DNA of 17,716 nucleotides from CAVVDT01 sp964568825 (GTDB taxonomy: Bacteria; Pseudomonadota; Alphaproteobacteria; Rhizobiales; Aestuariivirgaceae). Within the stretch, counting starts at the first letter, position 1; each line of letters begins with the position of its first letter. Of the stretch, positions 1 through 5,833 are shown one piece after another. The notes under the pieces are model-generated. The model did not search any database, was not told the origin of the DNA, and was given only the letters and a program-made list of their open reading frames with translations. The DNA lies in the NCBI GenBank assembly GCA_964568825.1, contig CAZMSA010000070.1:1-17716 (forward strand), written 5' to 3'. Position numbers and translations under genes: made by a program.

Positions 1-54
1 GGATCTCGGCAAACAGCATCCTCGGCACGGCTACCTCAGCCATCTGGAAGACAA

Positions 55-174
55 CTACGCACCCAACCGCGCCATCACCTTCGCCGACCCTAGATCCCAG
101 GGGTACGGCATCACCACCGGCTGGCCCGGGACATGCAGGGCACGGAAACGTTCTGTCAACTCGTTGCGGCGCAT
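55..174 (-). pseudogene. 5' remnant of an isocitrate lyase/PEP mutase family gene
   Basis: The reading frame from the ATG at 174 gives 39 residues and then a TAG at 55-57. The segment containing FRALHVPGQPVV and WDLGSAKVMARLGA matches the start of the isocitrate lyase/phosphoenolpyruvate phosphonomutase family, whose members cleave or form C-C or P-C bonds in small 2-oxo acids and are normally about 250-290 residues. A good Shine-Dalgarno (GAGGGAGGG, 182-190) lies 7 bases upstream, so this looks like an authentic start. The homology stops at LGA, and the same frame has a second stop within the next 40 bases. No frame to the left edge continues the family, so I read it as a truncated gene rather than one cut by the window. 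The overlapping plus-strand frame shares its wobble positions and is taken as a shadow. The family call rests on a short match and is moderate. Confidence 0.5.
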
Positions 175-181
175 GGCGTGG

Positions 182-190
182 CCCTCCCTC
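182..190 (-). promoter_or_regulatory. Ribosome binding site of the PEP mutase remnant
   Basis: GAGGGAGGG on the minus strand, 7 bases before the ATG at 174. It decides the start of the remnant and shows that the gene's native 5' end is intact although its body is missing. Confidence 0.5.
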
Positions 191-529
191 GGATCACCGG
201 CAGTGTCGCACGGCCCATGACCGGGGCAAGCGAAACCTGCGGTCAGCCGGGATTTCAAATGCTCTGCGCGACGGGCGGCTTCTTGCAAATAGCGCGGACA
301 ACAGCCAGCGCCGCCGTTTTCAGCAATGCATTCGACCGAAGGTGAAATCAAAATCGCAGCACTACGGCGCTAACTGGTCATACGAATCGGCATCCGAAAC
401 CATCGATGCGGTCACTTAATCAGTTTGCAAGATTGAGGGTGGTGGCGACCCCGCGGCGACCCAACGGCATTCGCCGAGCGAGTTCATGCAGTCTCATTCA
501 AAATATAACATAATTATCAATGATTTAGT
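191..529. other. Intergenic stretch without a supportable gene
   Basis: I see no recognisable protein here. Compared with the rest of the window it holds several AT-rich patches, the clearest at about 497-530, just past the 3' end of the tRNA gene. No good GC-hairpin-plus-T-run terminator for the tRNA is visible, and I found no second copy of the tRNA 3' end between 1 and 529. Confidence 0.5.
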
Positions 530-606
530 TGGCGCACCGGGGAGGATTCGAACCCCCGACCCCCAGATTCGTAGTCTGGTGCTCTATCCAGCTGAGCTAC
601 CGGTGC
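530..606 (-). tRNA. tRNA-Arg (anticodon ACG)
   Basis: On the minus strand a complete cloverleaf can be folded. The acceptor arm is GCACCGG paired with CCGGTGC. The D-stem is GCTC/GAGC. The anticodon stem is CCAGA/TCTGG around the loop CTACGAA, giving anticodon ACG. The T-arm is GGGGG-TTCGAAT-CCTCC with one G-U pair. The discriminator base is G and the 3' CCA is encoded (530-532). This tRNA reads CGN arginine codons; A34 is normally deaminated to inosine by TadA. The 3' end points towards the truncated PEP mutase gene. Confidence 0.97.
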
Positions 607-1055
607 CCGTGGCACGATGGCGCGGCAATCTGCCCATGTCCGCCGTGGCAAGGCCGCCTCTCTAATACGAACCGCCGGGCAAGGCAAGGTTTGTTCGCAT
701 CAAGGCGATGCCTGGCCGGTCCTTGTCTCATCGACCAGCCGGCTGGCGCCGTGCCGCAAGCCGTTTGGGCGGAATATTTCATGGTGGATTCTGCAGGCGA
801 GAGGGCGATTTCGAAATGCCCGTGCGGGGTCGCCGCGGCCCGGGTAAAGCCGGCGGGCATTGAACGTGCTGCGGGGCCGTGAACGTGGTGCGCCCGTTCG
901 CACGAGAGGCGATCATCTGGGGTACTGCAGGATGACGGCTTCGACGTCTTCCTTGCTTGTTACGCGCGTGTGATGGCCCTTGCCGCTGCAGCCTTGCCTG
1001 CGTCAGACATCGCCGCGCCCGATATCGCTTTATTCACCGGCGCTGGCGGTTCCGC
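607..1055. other. 449-base gap with no recognisable gene
   Basis: Several short open frames exist on both strands, but none resembles a known protein, and they overlap each other as expected in GC-rich DNA. The part nearest 607 should carry the tRNA-Arg promoter. A weak TATTAG-like -10 lies at 662-667 (minus), without a convincing -35. A 13-base near-direct repeat lies at 861-873 and 880-892. Confidence 0.5.
861..892 (+). repeat. Short imperfect direct repeat
   Basis: TGAACGTGCTGCG (861-873) is repeated as TGAACGTGGTGCG (880-892), with one mismatch and a 19-base period. No associated gene or motif explains it; it could be chance. Confidence 0.35.
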
Positions 1056-2027
1056 CTATCTGATTCCGGCCAGTTTCAAGCCTTCGATGAATCTCTCGCT
1101 GATCGCCGGATCGACGTCGGGAGAGATGCCCACCATGTCCCCCGCCGTATGGCTCGGATAGGTCGCGATCAGGCGCCTGCCATAATCGCGCGCCCGACCG
1201 TTCTCGCCGGCCAGTGCATAACTCGCGGTGAGCAATCTTAAGACCGTTTCATCGTTGTTCAGGCGCTGGCAGCCTTCGATCGTCGTTGCGATGTCGCCGT
1301 TGTTGAAGGCGATGGTTGCTCCCGCCCACCAGTAGTGGTCCGGCGGCATGGGGTTGAGGTTGATGGCCTCGTCGAAACGCGCCGCGCCCTCGACCGGTGA
1401 GCCCACATGGCCCAGCACGTTGGCGTATTCGACCAGCATGTCGGCCGAGTTGGGCGCCAGCACCTCGGCAGTGTCGAAGCGGGCCCTGGCATCTTCAAAG
1501 GAGCGTTGATAAAAGGCGGTGGCGCCGTCGATCCAATGGCCGAGGGCATTGTTGGGATCGGTGTCGATGGCGGCCTGGGCATTGCGGCCCTCGGCAGTCG
1601 CCATCTCGAAGGACTTGCGCGCCCGGCGGATGTTGGGCTGGTGGCAGATCGCCAGTTCCTTCTGGCCGCTCAGCAGGTGGATGTAGGCCCGTTGCGTCTG
1701 CTGGATGTGGGCCTTCTCGACCAGGTCGCGCTCCAGGCCCGTCGCCAGGCTGGCGCTCACCCGCTCGCTCAACAGCTGGAATGAATGGCGCAGCGCGGCG
1801 GTGTCGAATGGAAACTCGCCTGCCCAGACGATCTCCTGGCTGGCGCAATTCACCATGCGCAAGGTGAGGACGTGCGATACCTTCACCGTGCGGACATGCC
1901 CGCTGACAGTATGGTCCGCCTTGAGCCGGTCGTTGTCCAGCGGCAGGCCGGAATCGTGATCGACCTGAAACGAGCTGTGCGGGGCGAGCGCCTTGAAGCT
2001 CCTGTAGGGCGAAAGTCCATCGGCCAC
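1056..2027 (-). CDS. TPR-containing protein, N-terminally truncated regulator-like
   Basis: A 323-residue protein is read from a GTG at 2027. The first half (APHSSFQ, then a TVSGHVR-type segment and an IVWAGEF-type segment) resembles the TolB-like region found in proteins with an N-terminal DNA-binding or adenylate-cyclase domain followed by C-terminal tetratricopeptide repeats. The second half has TPR-like helices (DTDPNNALGHW, LAPNSADMLVEYANVLGHVG, INLNPMPPDHYWWAG). TPRs bind other proteins. No effector domain, signal peptide or membrane segment is visible. The same frame has a TGA at 2064-2066, only 36 bases before the GTG, and there is no clear ribosome site, so the usual N-terminal domain is absent. 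The link between the first repeat and the next also looks short. It may be a decayed gene or a stand-alone TPR protein. The gene is divergent to a LuxR-type gene. Confidence 0.6.
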   Translation of the reverse strand: MADGLSPYRSFKALAPHSSFQVDHDSGLPLDNDRLKADHTVSGHVRTVKVSHVLTLRMVNCASQEIVWAGEFPFDTAALRHSFQLLSERVSASLATGLERDLVEKAHIQQTQRAYIHLLSGQKELAICHQPNIRRARKSFEMATAEGRNAQAAIDTDPNNALGHWIDGATAFYQRSFEDARARFDTAEVLAPNSADMLVEYANVLGHVGSPVEGAARFDEAINLNPMPPDHYWWAGATIAFNNGDIATTIEGCQRLNNDETVLRLLTASYALAGENGRARDYGRRLIATYPSHTAGDMVGISPDVDPAISERFIEGLKLAGIR

Positions 2028-2103
2028 GTGCTGGATGAAGGCGGTTGATGTCGTCCCGGATCTTCAAGCACATATCCTGCGCCAACAAATAGCTGATTGC
2101 AAT

Positions 2104-2179
2104 GTGACGGGAGTGACACTCGGGAATACTATCGAATGGTGGGCCCGCAGCGCCTGATTCACGCCGGTATCACGGTGAA
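2104..2179. promoter_or_regulatory. Divergent intergenic region with GTGAC repeats
   Basis: The 157 bases between the TPR gene and the LuxR-type gene must hold the promoters of both. Two GTGAC direct repeats occur at 2104-2108 and 2113-2117 (9-base period), and a TTCAC-N12-GTGAA inverted repeat lies at 2158-2179, next to the LuxR-type start. These are candidate protein-binding sites by pattern only. Confidence 0.3.
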
Positions 2180-2184
2180 ATGGC

Positions 2185-2910
2185 ATGCTGACCGCGTCGG
2201 TGCGGATGAATATCGCGATGCACGGTGCCAACCGCCCTGATGCATGTCGAGCAAACGCGTGCCCCGAGATGCCGGACGACAACCACCGTGAGATGACTGG
2301 CATGGGTCGTGACATCCTGGCCTTGCTTTGCCCCGATTGGCGGCGCGCGACGATGATCGTCGATGCGCGCGCCCGGTCGATTGAATTCGCCAACTGGCGC
2401 TGCCTCGAACAGTTCAACGACGAGACGTTCGTGCGGGCACTCGGGGGGCGGGTGGAATGCTGCTCGGCCCAGTTGAACCGCCGGTTTCAACTGGCCCTTG
2501 AGCGAATCCGCACCACCGGCATCGGCCGCGAAACGTTGACCGCGGCATTCGATGCCGTCGCGTTGGCGATCACCATCTGGAGTCTGGATGGCCTGCTGGC
2601 CGAAATCGTCCGCTCCCGCCTGGACGAGGCGGGCGCATTGGACTCCCTTGTGGTCATCGAACTGGTCACGACCGGCGACAAGCCCTCGGCAAGCGCAGTT
2701 GAGAGCCTTGCGGCCTCCTTCAGCCTGACGCCGTCGGAGGGCATGATCCTGCATCGGTTCGCGAACGGTGCGACGTTGGAGGAAATCGCCGCGTCCGACG
2801 CGCTGGCCCCCGCCAGCGTCCGCCAGGCGATGAACAACATCCTTGCCAAGACCCATTGCCGGCGCCAGGTCGATCTGGCCTTGATGGTCACCCGCCTGTG
2901 CAGCGACTGA
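2185..2910 (+). CDS. LuxR-type helix-turn-helix protein
   Basis: A 241-residue protein. Residues about 176-238 fit a LuxR/GerE helix-turn-helix: FSLTPSEGMILHRFANG, then LEEIAASDALAPASVRQAMNNILAK in the recognition region, then a C-terminal helix with the common CRRQVDLAL pattern. The first two thirds show no autoinducer-binding or receiver domain; residues about 50-150 could be a degenerate PAS-like sensor (ATMIVDARARSIEFAN), but this is weak. The ATG at 2185 has a fair ribosome site (GGTGA, 6 bases upstream). In-frame ATGs further in (for example at 2269) are alternative starts, and the first 30 residues look unconserved. It is probably a DNA-binding transcription factor, with unknown signal and targets. 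The neighbouring TPR gene is a natural candidate target. Confidence 0.7.
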   Translation: MLTASVRMNIAMHGANRPDACRANACPEMPDDNHREMTGMGRDILALLCPDWRRATMIVDARARSIEFANWRCLEQFNDETFVRALGGRVECCSAQLNRRFQLALERIRTTGIGRETLTAAFDAVALAITIWSLDGLLAEIVRSRLDEAGALDSLVVIELVTTGDKPSASAVESLAASFSLTPSEGMILHRFANGATLEEIAASDALAPASVRQAMNNILAKTHCRRQVDLALMVTRLCSD

Positions 2911-2919
2911 ATGCCCTCT

Positions 2920-2937
2920 CGCCAGGTAACGCTGGCG
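2920..2937. terminator. Hairpin between convergent genes
   Basis: CGCCAG (2920-2925) and CTGGCG (2932-2937) form a perfect 6-bp stem with a GTAACG loop. It lies between the LuxR-type stop (2910) and the prenyltransferase stop (2941), the right place for a bidirectional terminator, but it has no proper T-run. Confidence 0.35.
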
Positions 2938-2940
2938 GCG

Positions 2941-3759
2941 CTACTTTCCAAAGCGCCGCTGGCGCTGCTGGAAGGCGCGCAGCGCGCGCAGGAAGTCGAC
3001 CCGCCGGAAGGCCGGCCAGTAGACGTCGGTGAAATAGAACTCGCTGAACACGCTTTGCCACAACATGAAGCCGGAAAGCCGCACTTCGCCGCTGGTGCGA
3101 ATGATGAGATCGGGATCGGGCAGGTCGGGGGCATAGAGCGAATGACCGATGGCCTCCGGCGTGATCAGGTCTATGGCCTCCTTGAGGCTTCGCCCCTCCT
3201 TCATCTGGCCTTTGAGGAAGCCCTTGACCGCATCGACGATCTCCTCGCGCCCGCCGTAGGCCGCGGCAATCGTCAACTGCAGGCCGTTGTAGCCGGCGGT
3301 GGCAGCTTCGGCGGCGCGCAGGCAGGCGATGGTCGAGGGCGGCAACCGTTCGATGCGGCCGACGGCACGCACCCGGATCTGCCGGGCGTGGATTTGGCGG
3401 TCCGAGGCCAGCGCCTTCATCTTGGCCTCGATGGCGCCGAGAATGCCGGTGATCTCTTCTGGCGCGCGCTTGTGGTTTTCGGTGGAGAACACCCACACGG
3501 TGATCGCCGGAACCCCCACCTCGATGCACCAGTCGATCAGCTCGTCCAGCTTGTCGGCGCCCGCCATGTAGACATCGGCCGGATCGTCGAGATGGAACTG
3601 GCGGCCGTAGCGGCGGTTGCCGTCGAGGATCAACCCGATATGGCGGGGTGCGGCAACGCTGCGCATCTGTCGCAACAGACGTTGCTCATAAAGTCCATAA
3701 AGGGGTGCAAACACGCCGCCGGTGCCTTTGTGAACCAGCCGTCGCCACCATGGGTGCAT
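2941..3759 (-). CDS. uppS: Isoprenyl transferase (cis-prenyltransferase, UppS family)
   Basis: A 272-residue cytosolic cis-prenyltransferase that condenses isopentenyl diphosphate onto an allylic diphosphate. The signature HIGLILDGNRR (40-50) carries the catalytic Asp46. WVFSTENHKR (89-98) corresponds to the SSENW region, and RTSGE (221-225) followed by LWQSVFSEFYFTDVYWP is the C-terminal substrate-binding signature. The start at 3759 is set by AAGGAG (3769-3774), 9 bases upstream; a longer frame exists but is the shadow of the next gene. Two features depart from ordinary undecaprenyl diphosphate synthases. There is an N-terminal extension of about 35 residues (LYGLYEQRLL), as in mycobacterial Z-farnesyl diphosphate synthase (Rv1086 type). 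The GHxAG diphosphate-binding motif reads VYMAG (63-67). It may therefore make a short-chain or accessory product, not the essential C55 lipid carrier. The symbol denotes the family only. Confidence 0.9.
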   Translation of the reverse strand: MHPWWRRLVHKGTGGVFAPLYGLYEQRLLRQMRSVAAPRHIGLILDGNRRYGRQFHLDDPADVYMAGADKLDELIDWCIEVGVPAITVWVFSTENHKRAPEEITGILGAIEAKMKALASDRQIHARQIRVRAVGRIERLPPSTIACLRAAEAATAGYNGLQLTIAAAYGGREEIVDAVKGFLKGQMKEGRSLKEAIDLITPEAIGHSLYAPDLPDPDLIIRTSGEVRLSGFMLWQSVFSEFYFTDVYWPAFRRVDFLRALRAFQQRQRRFGK

Positions 3760-3768
3760 CCGGTCATT

Positions 3769-3774
3769 CTCCTT
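3769..3774 (-). promoter_or_regulatory. Ribosome binding site of the prenyltransferase gene
   Basis: AAGGAG on the minus strand, 9 bases before the ATG at 3759. It fixes this start against a much longer open frame. It also covers the first possible plus-strand starts of the neighbouring oxygenase gene (TTG 3773, ATG 3776), making the ATG at 3809 more likely for that gene. Confidence 0.75.
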
Positions 3775-3808
3775 GATGGCGAGCCTTGAACATCGAGATG
3801 GCATATTG

Positions 3809-4801
3809 ATGGAACCGAATGCCGCCAACGACAGCTTCGAGGTCGTCGATGCCGCGCGCCTCGATTGCCAGCTGCAACGGGTCTCATCAGCAGTCGCGGA
3901 CAGGCGCGCCGGCCTGTTCGGACCCGACTCGGTCACCTGGCAGGTCAACCGCGAGGCGGCAATCTTCCTGGGGGCCGGCCGGGCGCTGCTCATGCAACTC
4001 GCCCATCCGTGGGTCGCCGAAGCCATTGAGCAGCATTCCGATACTTTTGCCAACCCCGTCGGGCGCTTCCACCGCACCTTCCGCGTTATGTTCACCATGG
4101 TGTTCGGCAGCCTCGACCAGAGCCTCGCCGCGGCCCGCCGGCTGCACCGCCGGCATGCCACCATTACCGGCAGCATGAAATCATCGGTGGGGTGTTATCC
4201 CGCCGGGTCCCCTTACATGGCCAACGCCGTTCCGGCCTTGCAGTGGGTGCATGCCACCCTCGTCGATTCGGCGCTGGTGGCCTATGGGCTGGTGCTGCCG
4301 CCGCTTGGCCCGCAAGAGCGCGAGGCCTACTACGCCGACAGCCGGCTTTTGGCGTCGCTGTTCGGTATCAAGCCTACCGACATGGCGGACGACTGGGAGG
4401 GATTTTGCGACTACTGCGATGACATGGCGGAATCCGGGGCCTTGCGCGTCTCGCCGACGGCGCGGATCATGGCCGGCCGCCTCCTGGATATCGCCGACCA
4501 CGCTCTTGCCGTCCCCATGGCCTACAAGGCCCTGACCACCAGCCTTCTGCCGCGGTGGCTCAGGAAGGCCTATGCGCTGCCCTTCGGTGCCCAGGAAGGC
4601 CGCGCAGCGCGCAGGCTGGTGAGGCGGGTGCGGCGCGCCTACCCGTATCTGCCCGCATGGCTGCGCCATGTCGGCCCCTATCGCGAGGCCATGGGGCGCC
4701 TTGCAGGCTGCGATCATCCCGGTCCTGTCACCCGCTTGAGCAACCGGCTGTGGATGGGCGAGACCAGCATGCCGGCCGCCGATCCGCCGTCGACTGACTG
4801 A
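3809..4801 (+). CDS. MpaB/DUF2236-family oxygenase
   Basis: A 330-residue protein of the DUF2236 family, which includes fungal MpaB (oxidative cleavage of an isoprenoid side chain) and the heme-dependent rubber oxygenase Lcp. Family hallmarks in order are LFGPDSVTW (36-44), the REAAIFLGAGRALLMQLAHP block (His66), an EQHSD motif (His76), the GRFHRTF segment, and PALQWVHATLVDSAL (His148). No secretion signal is seen, so it is probably intracellular or membrane-associated. I chose the ATG at 3809 because the in-frame TTG 3773 and ATG 3776 fall in the prenyltransferase ribosome site; none of the starts has a strong ribosome site. The gene is head to head with the cis-prenyltransferase, suggesting an isoprenoid substrate (inference). 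Its stop is 8 bases from that of the convergent GntR gene. Confidence 0.87.
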   Translation: MEPNAANDSFEVVDAARLDCQLQRVSSAVADRRAGLFGPDSVTWQVNREAAIFLGAGRALLMQLAHPWVAEAIEQHSDTFANPVGRFHRTFRVMFTMVFGSLDQSLAAARRLHRRHATITGSMKSSVGCYPAGSPYMANAVPALQWVHATLVDSALVAYGLVLPPLGPQEREAYYADSRLLASLFGIKPTDMADDWEGFCDYCDDMAESGALRVSPTARIMAGRLLDIADHALAVPMAYKALTTSLLPRWLRKAYALPFGAQEGRAARRLVRRVRRAYPYLPAWLRHVGPYREAMGRLAGCDHPGPVTRLSNRLWMGETSMPAADPPSTD

Positions 4802-4809
4802 GACGGCTT

Positions 4810-5571
4810 TCAGGTTGAGCGTGTTGCGGCCTCGGCGATCAGGTCATCCAGGCGGTAGAGCCCGCCGGAGATGGCGTTGCGGGTCGCATAGCCGACGGCC
4901 TTGATGTCGCCGCGTCGCAAGGCCCGCAAGGTCTGGTCGATATCCTGCGCCAGGGCGGCGTATTCGGTCGCCCAGTCCATGCGCGGCAGGAAATGGAACC
5001 AGGTGCGCACCGTGCGGTAATAGAGTTCGTTGTAGGTGCGGTTGAGCAGGTCGTTGCCAATGAGGCCGCACTTGCAATCGTTGAGCCGCATGTCGATGCG
5101 GGCGAATTTCTGCGGCGAGGGATCATCGTTGATGGCGCTGCAGTCGCGGTGCAGGGCCTCCAGCACGTCGAGGGTCTCAAGGGCTGCGGACCGGGGGCTC
5201 AAGGTGCCGATCAATTCGGCCAGATGCATGCGCAACAGCATGGCGTCGCGGACCCTGTCGAAATCGATCTCCGTAACGGTGGTGCCGACGCCGTGCCGGG
5301 TGACCGCCAGGCCTTCGGCTTCCAGCCGTTGCAGGACTGACCTGATGGGGGTGCGGCTCACCCCGTGCTCCCTCGCCAGGGCATCGAGGTCGAGGCGGGT
5401 GCCGGGCGGGTATTGCAGCAGGGTGATCTTCTCGCGCAGGGCAACGTATATGGCGGTAAAGCGCCGGCGCCAGGGACTGGCATCGGCAACCCCGTCGAGG
5501 CCGAAACGGCCTTGCCAGGCTTCATCGGCCCACTGCGCCTTGGATGGCCGAGAGACCACTTGCGAAGCCAT
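4810..5571 (-). CDS. GntR-family transcriptional regulator (FCD type)
   Basis: A 253-residue repressor-type protein. The winged helix-turn-helix at about residues 40-105 includes LREKITLLQYPPGTRLD, LAREHGVSRTPIRSVLQRLEAEGL and a GVGTTV wing. A helical FCD ligand-binding domain follows to the C-terminus (AMLLRMHLAELI onward). FCD regulators usually bind an organic acid or amino-acid derivative and repress a neighbouring catabolic operon. The start is the ATG at 5571; the preceding TTG codon is in frame but less likely. The histidines that hold a metal in many FCD domains appear replaced (for example RIDMRLND where DxxFH is usual, and ATRNAI near the end), so it may be metal-free. It is divergent to the argE-like operon, with palindromes between, which makes that operon its likely target. 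Confidence 0.93.
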   Translation of the reverse strand: MASQVVSRPSKAQWADEAWQGRFGLDGVADASPWRRRFTAIYVALREKITLLQYPPGTRLDLDALAREHGVSRTPIRSVLQRLEAEGLAVTRHGVGTTVTEIDFDRVRDAMLLRMHLAELIGTLSPRSAALETLDVLEALHRDCSAINDDPSPQKFARIDMRLNDCKCGLIGNDLLNRTYNELYYRTVRTWFHFLPRMDWATEYAALAQDIDQTLRALRRGDIKAVGYATRNAISGGLYRLDDLIAEAATRST

Positions 5572-5624
5572 CAAACGTATCCCACGCGGTTGTCGCGTTG
5601 CCTTTCACGAAGTATGCGCTAGCC

Positions 5625-5652
5625 CAAGAAATAAACAACTCCCAATTTCTTG
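5625..5652. promoter_or_regulatory. Inverted repeat, candidate operator (gntR-proximal)
   Basis: CAAGAAAT (5625-5632) and ATTTCTTG (5645-5652) form a perfect 8-bp inverted repeat with a 12-base spacer, in the gntR upstream region. It is a candidate site for autoregulation by the GntR protein. Confidence 0.45.
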
Positions 5653-5706
5653 AGGGCTTTTCCTTGAACCGCGGCGGATGAACGCCCAACGAGCCAGTGG
5701 TTTTTC

Positions 5707-5728
5707 GCAAAATACTGCTATATTTTGC
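5707..5728. promoter_or_regulatory. Palindrome, candidate operator of the argE-like operon
   Basis: GCAAAATA (5707-5714) and TATTTTGC (5721-5728) are perfect 8-bp arms around CTGCTA. The site is AT-rich in GC-rich DNA and contains a TATATT (5719-5724) that could serve as the -10 of the argE-like operon. A regulator bound here would block transcription. The divergent GntR protein is the obvious candidate. Confidence 0.5.
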
Positions 5729-5821
5729 CGGATCACCGCTGGAGCCGGGGGCGGGAGATTTTCTTGGACTCAGATGGCCGCCACGCGATATACACTTCAT
5801 GGTCAAAATTGCCCACGTGAT

Positions 5822-5825
5822 GGAG
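5822..5825 (+). promoter_or_regulatory. Ribosome binding site of the argE-like gene
   Basis: GGAG, 8 bases before the GTG at 5834. It supports this start over an ATG at 5678, which would add 52 residues unlike the family and would place the operator palindrome inside the coding region. Confidence 0.65.
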
Positions 5826-5833
5826 CAACGGCC

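Noticed and set aside
2..232. Plus-strand frame reading DLGKQHPRHGYLSHLE and onward, with protein-like codon use
   Set aside because: Its third codon positions coincide with those of the minus-strand PEP mutase frame, so the GC bias is mirrored. I recognise no family, though a real C-terminus of a gene entering from the left cannot be fully excluded.
529..882. 117-codon plus-strand frame starting MAHRGGFEPPTPR
   Set aside because: It runs through the tRNA-Arg gene. This peptide start is a well-known false translation of tRNA sequence.
3760..4176. N-terminal extension of the prenyltransferase frame to 411 residues
   Set aside because: The added part is antisense to the MpaB-family gene, and a good ribosome site supports the ATG at 3759.
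5678..5833. Longer N-terminus for the ArgE-like protein (start at 5678)
   Set aside because: The extra 52 residues do not resemble the family and would contain the operator palindrome; the GTG at 5834 has a ribosome site and gives the standard length.
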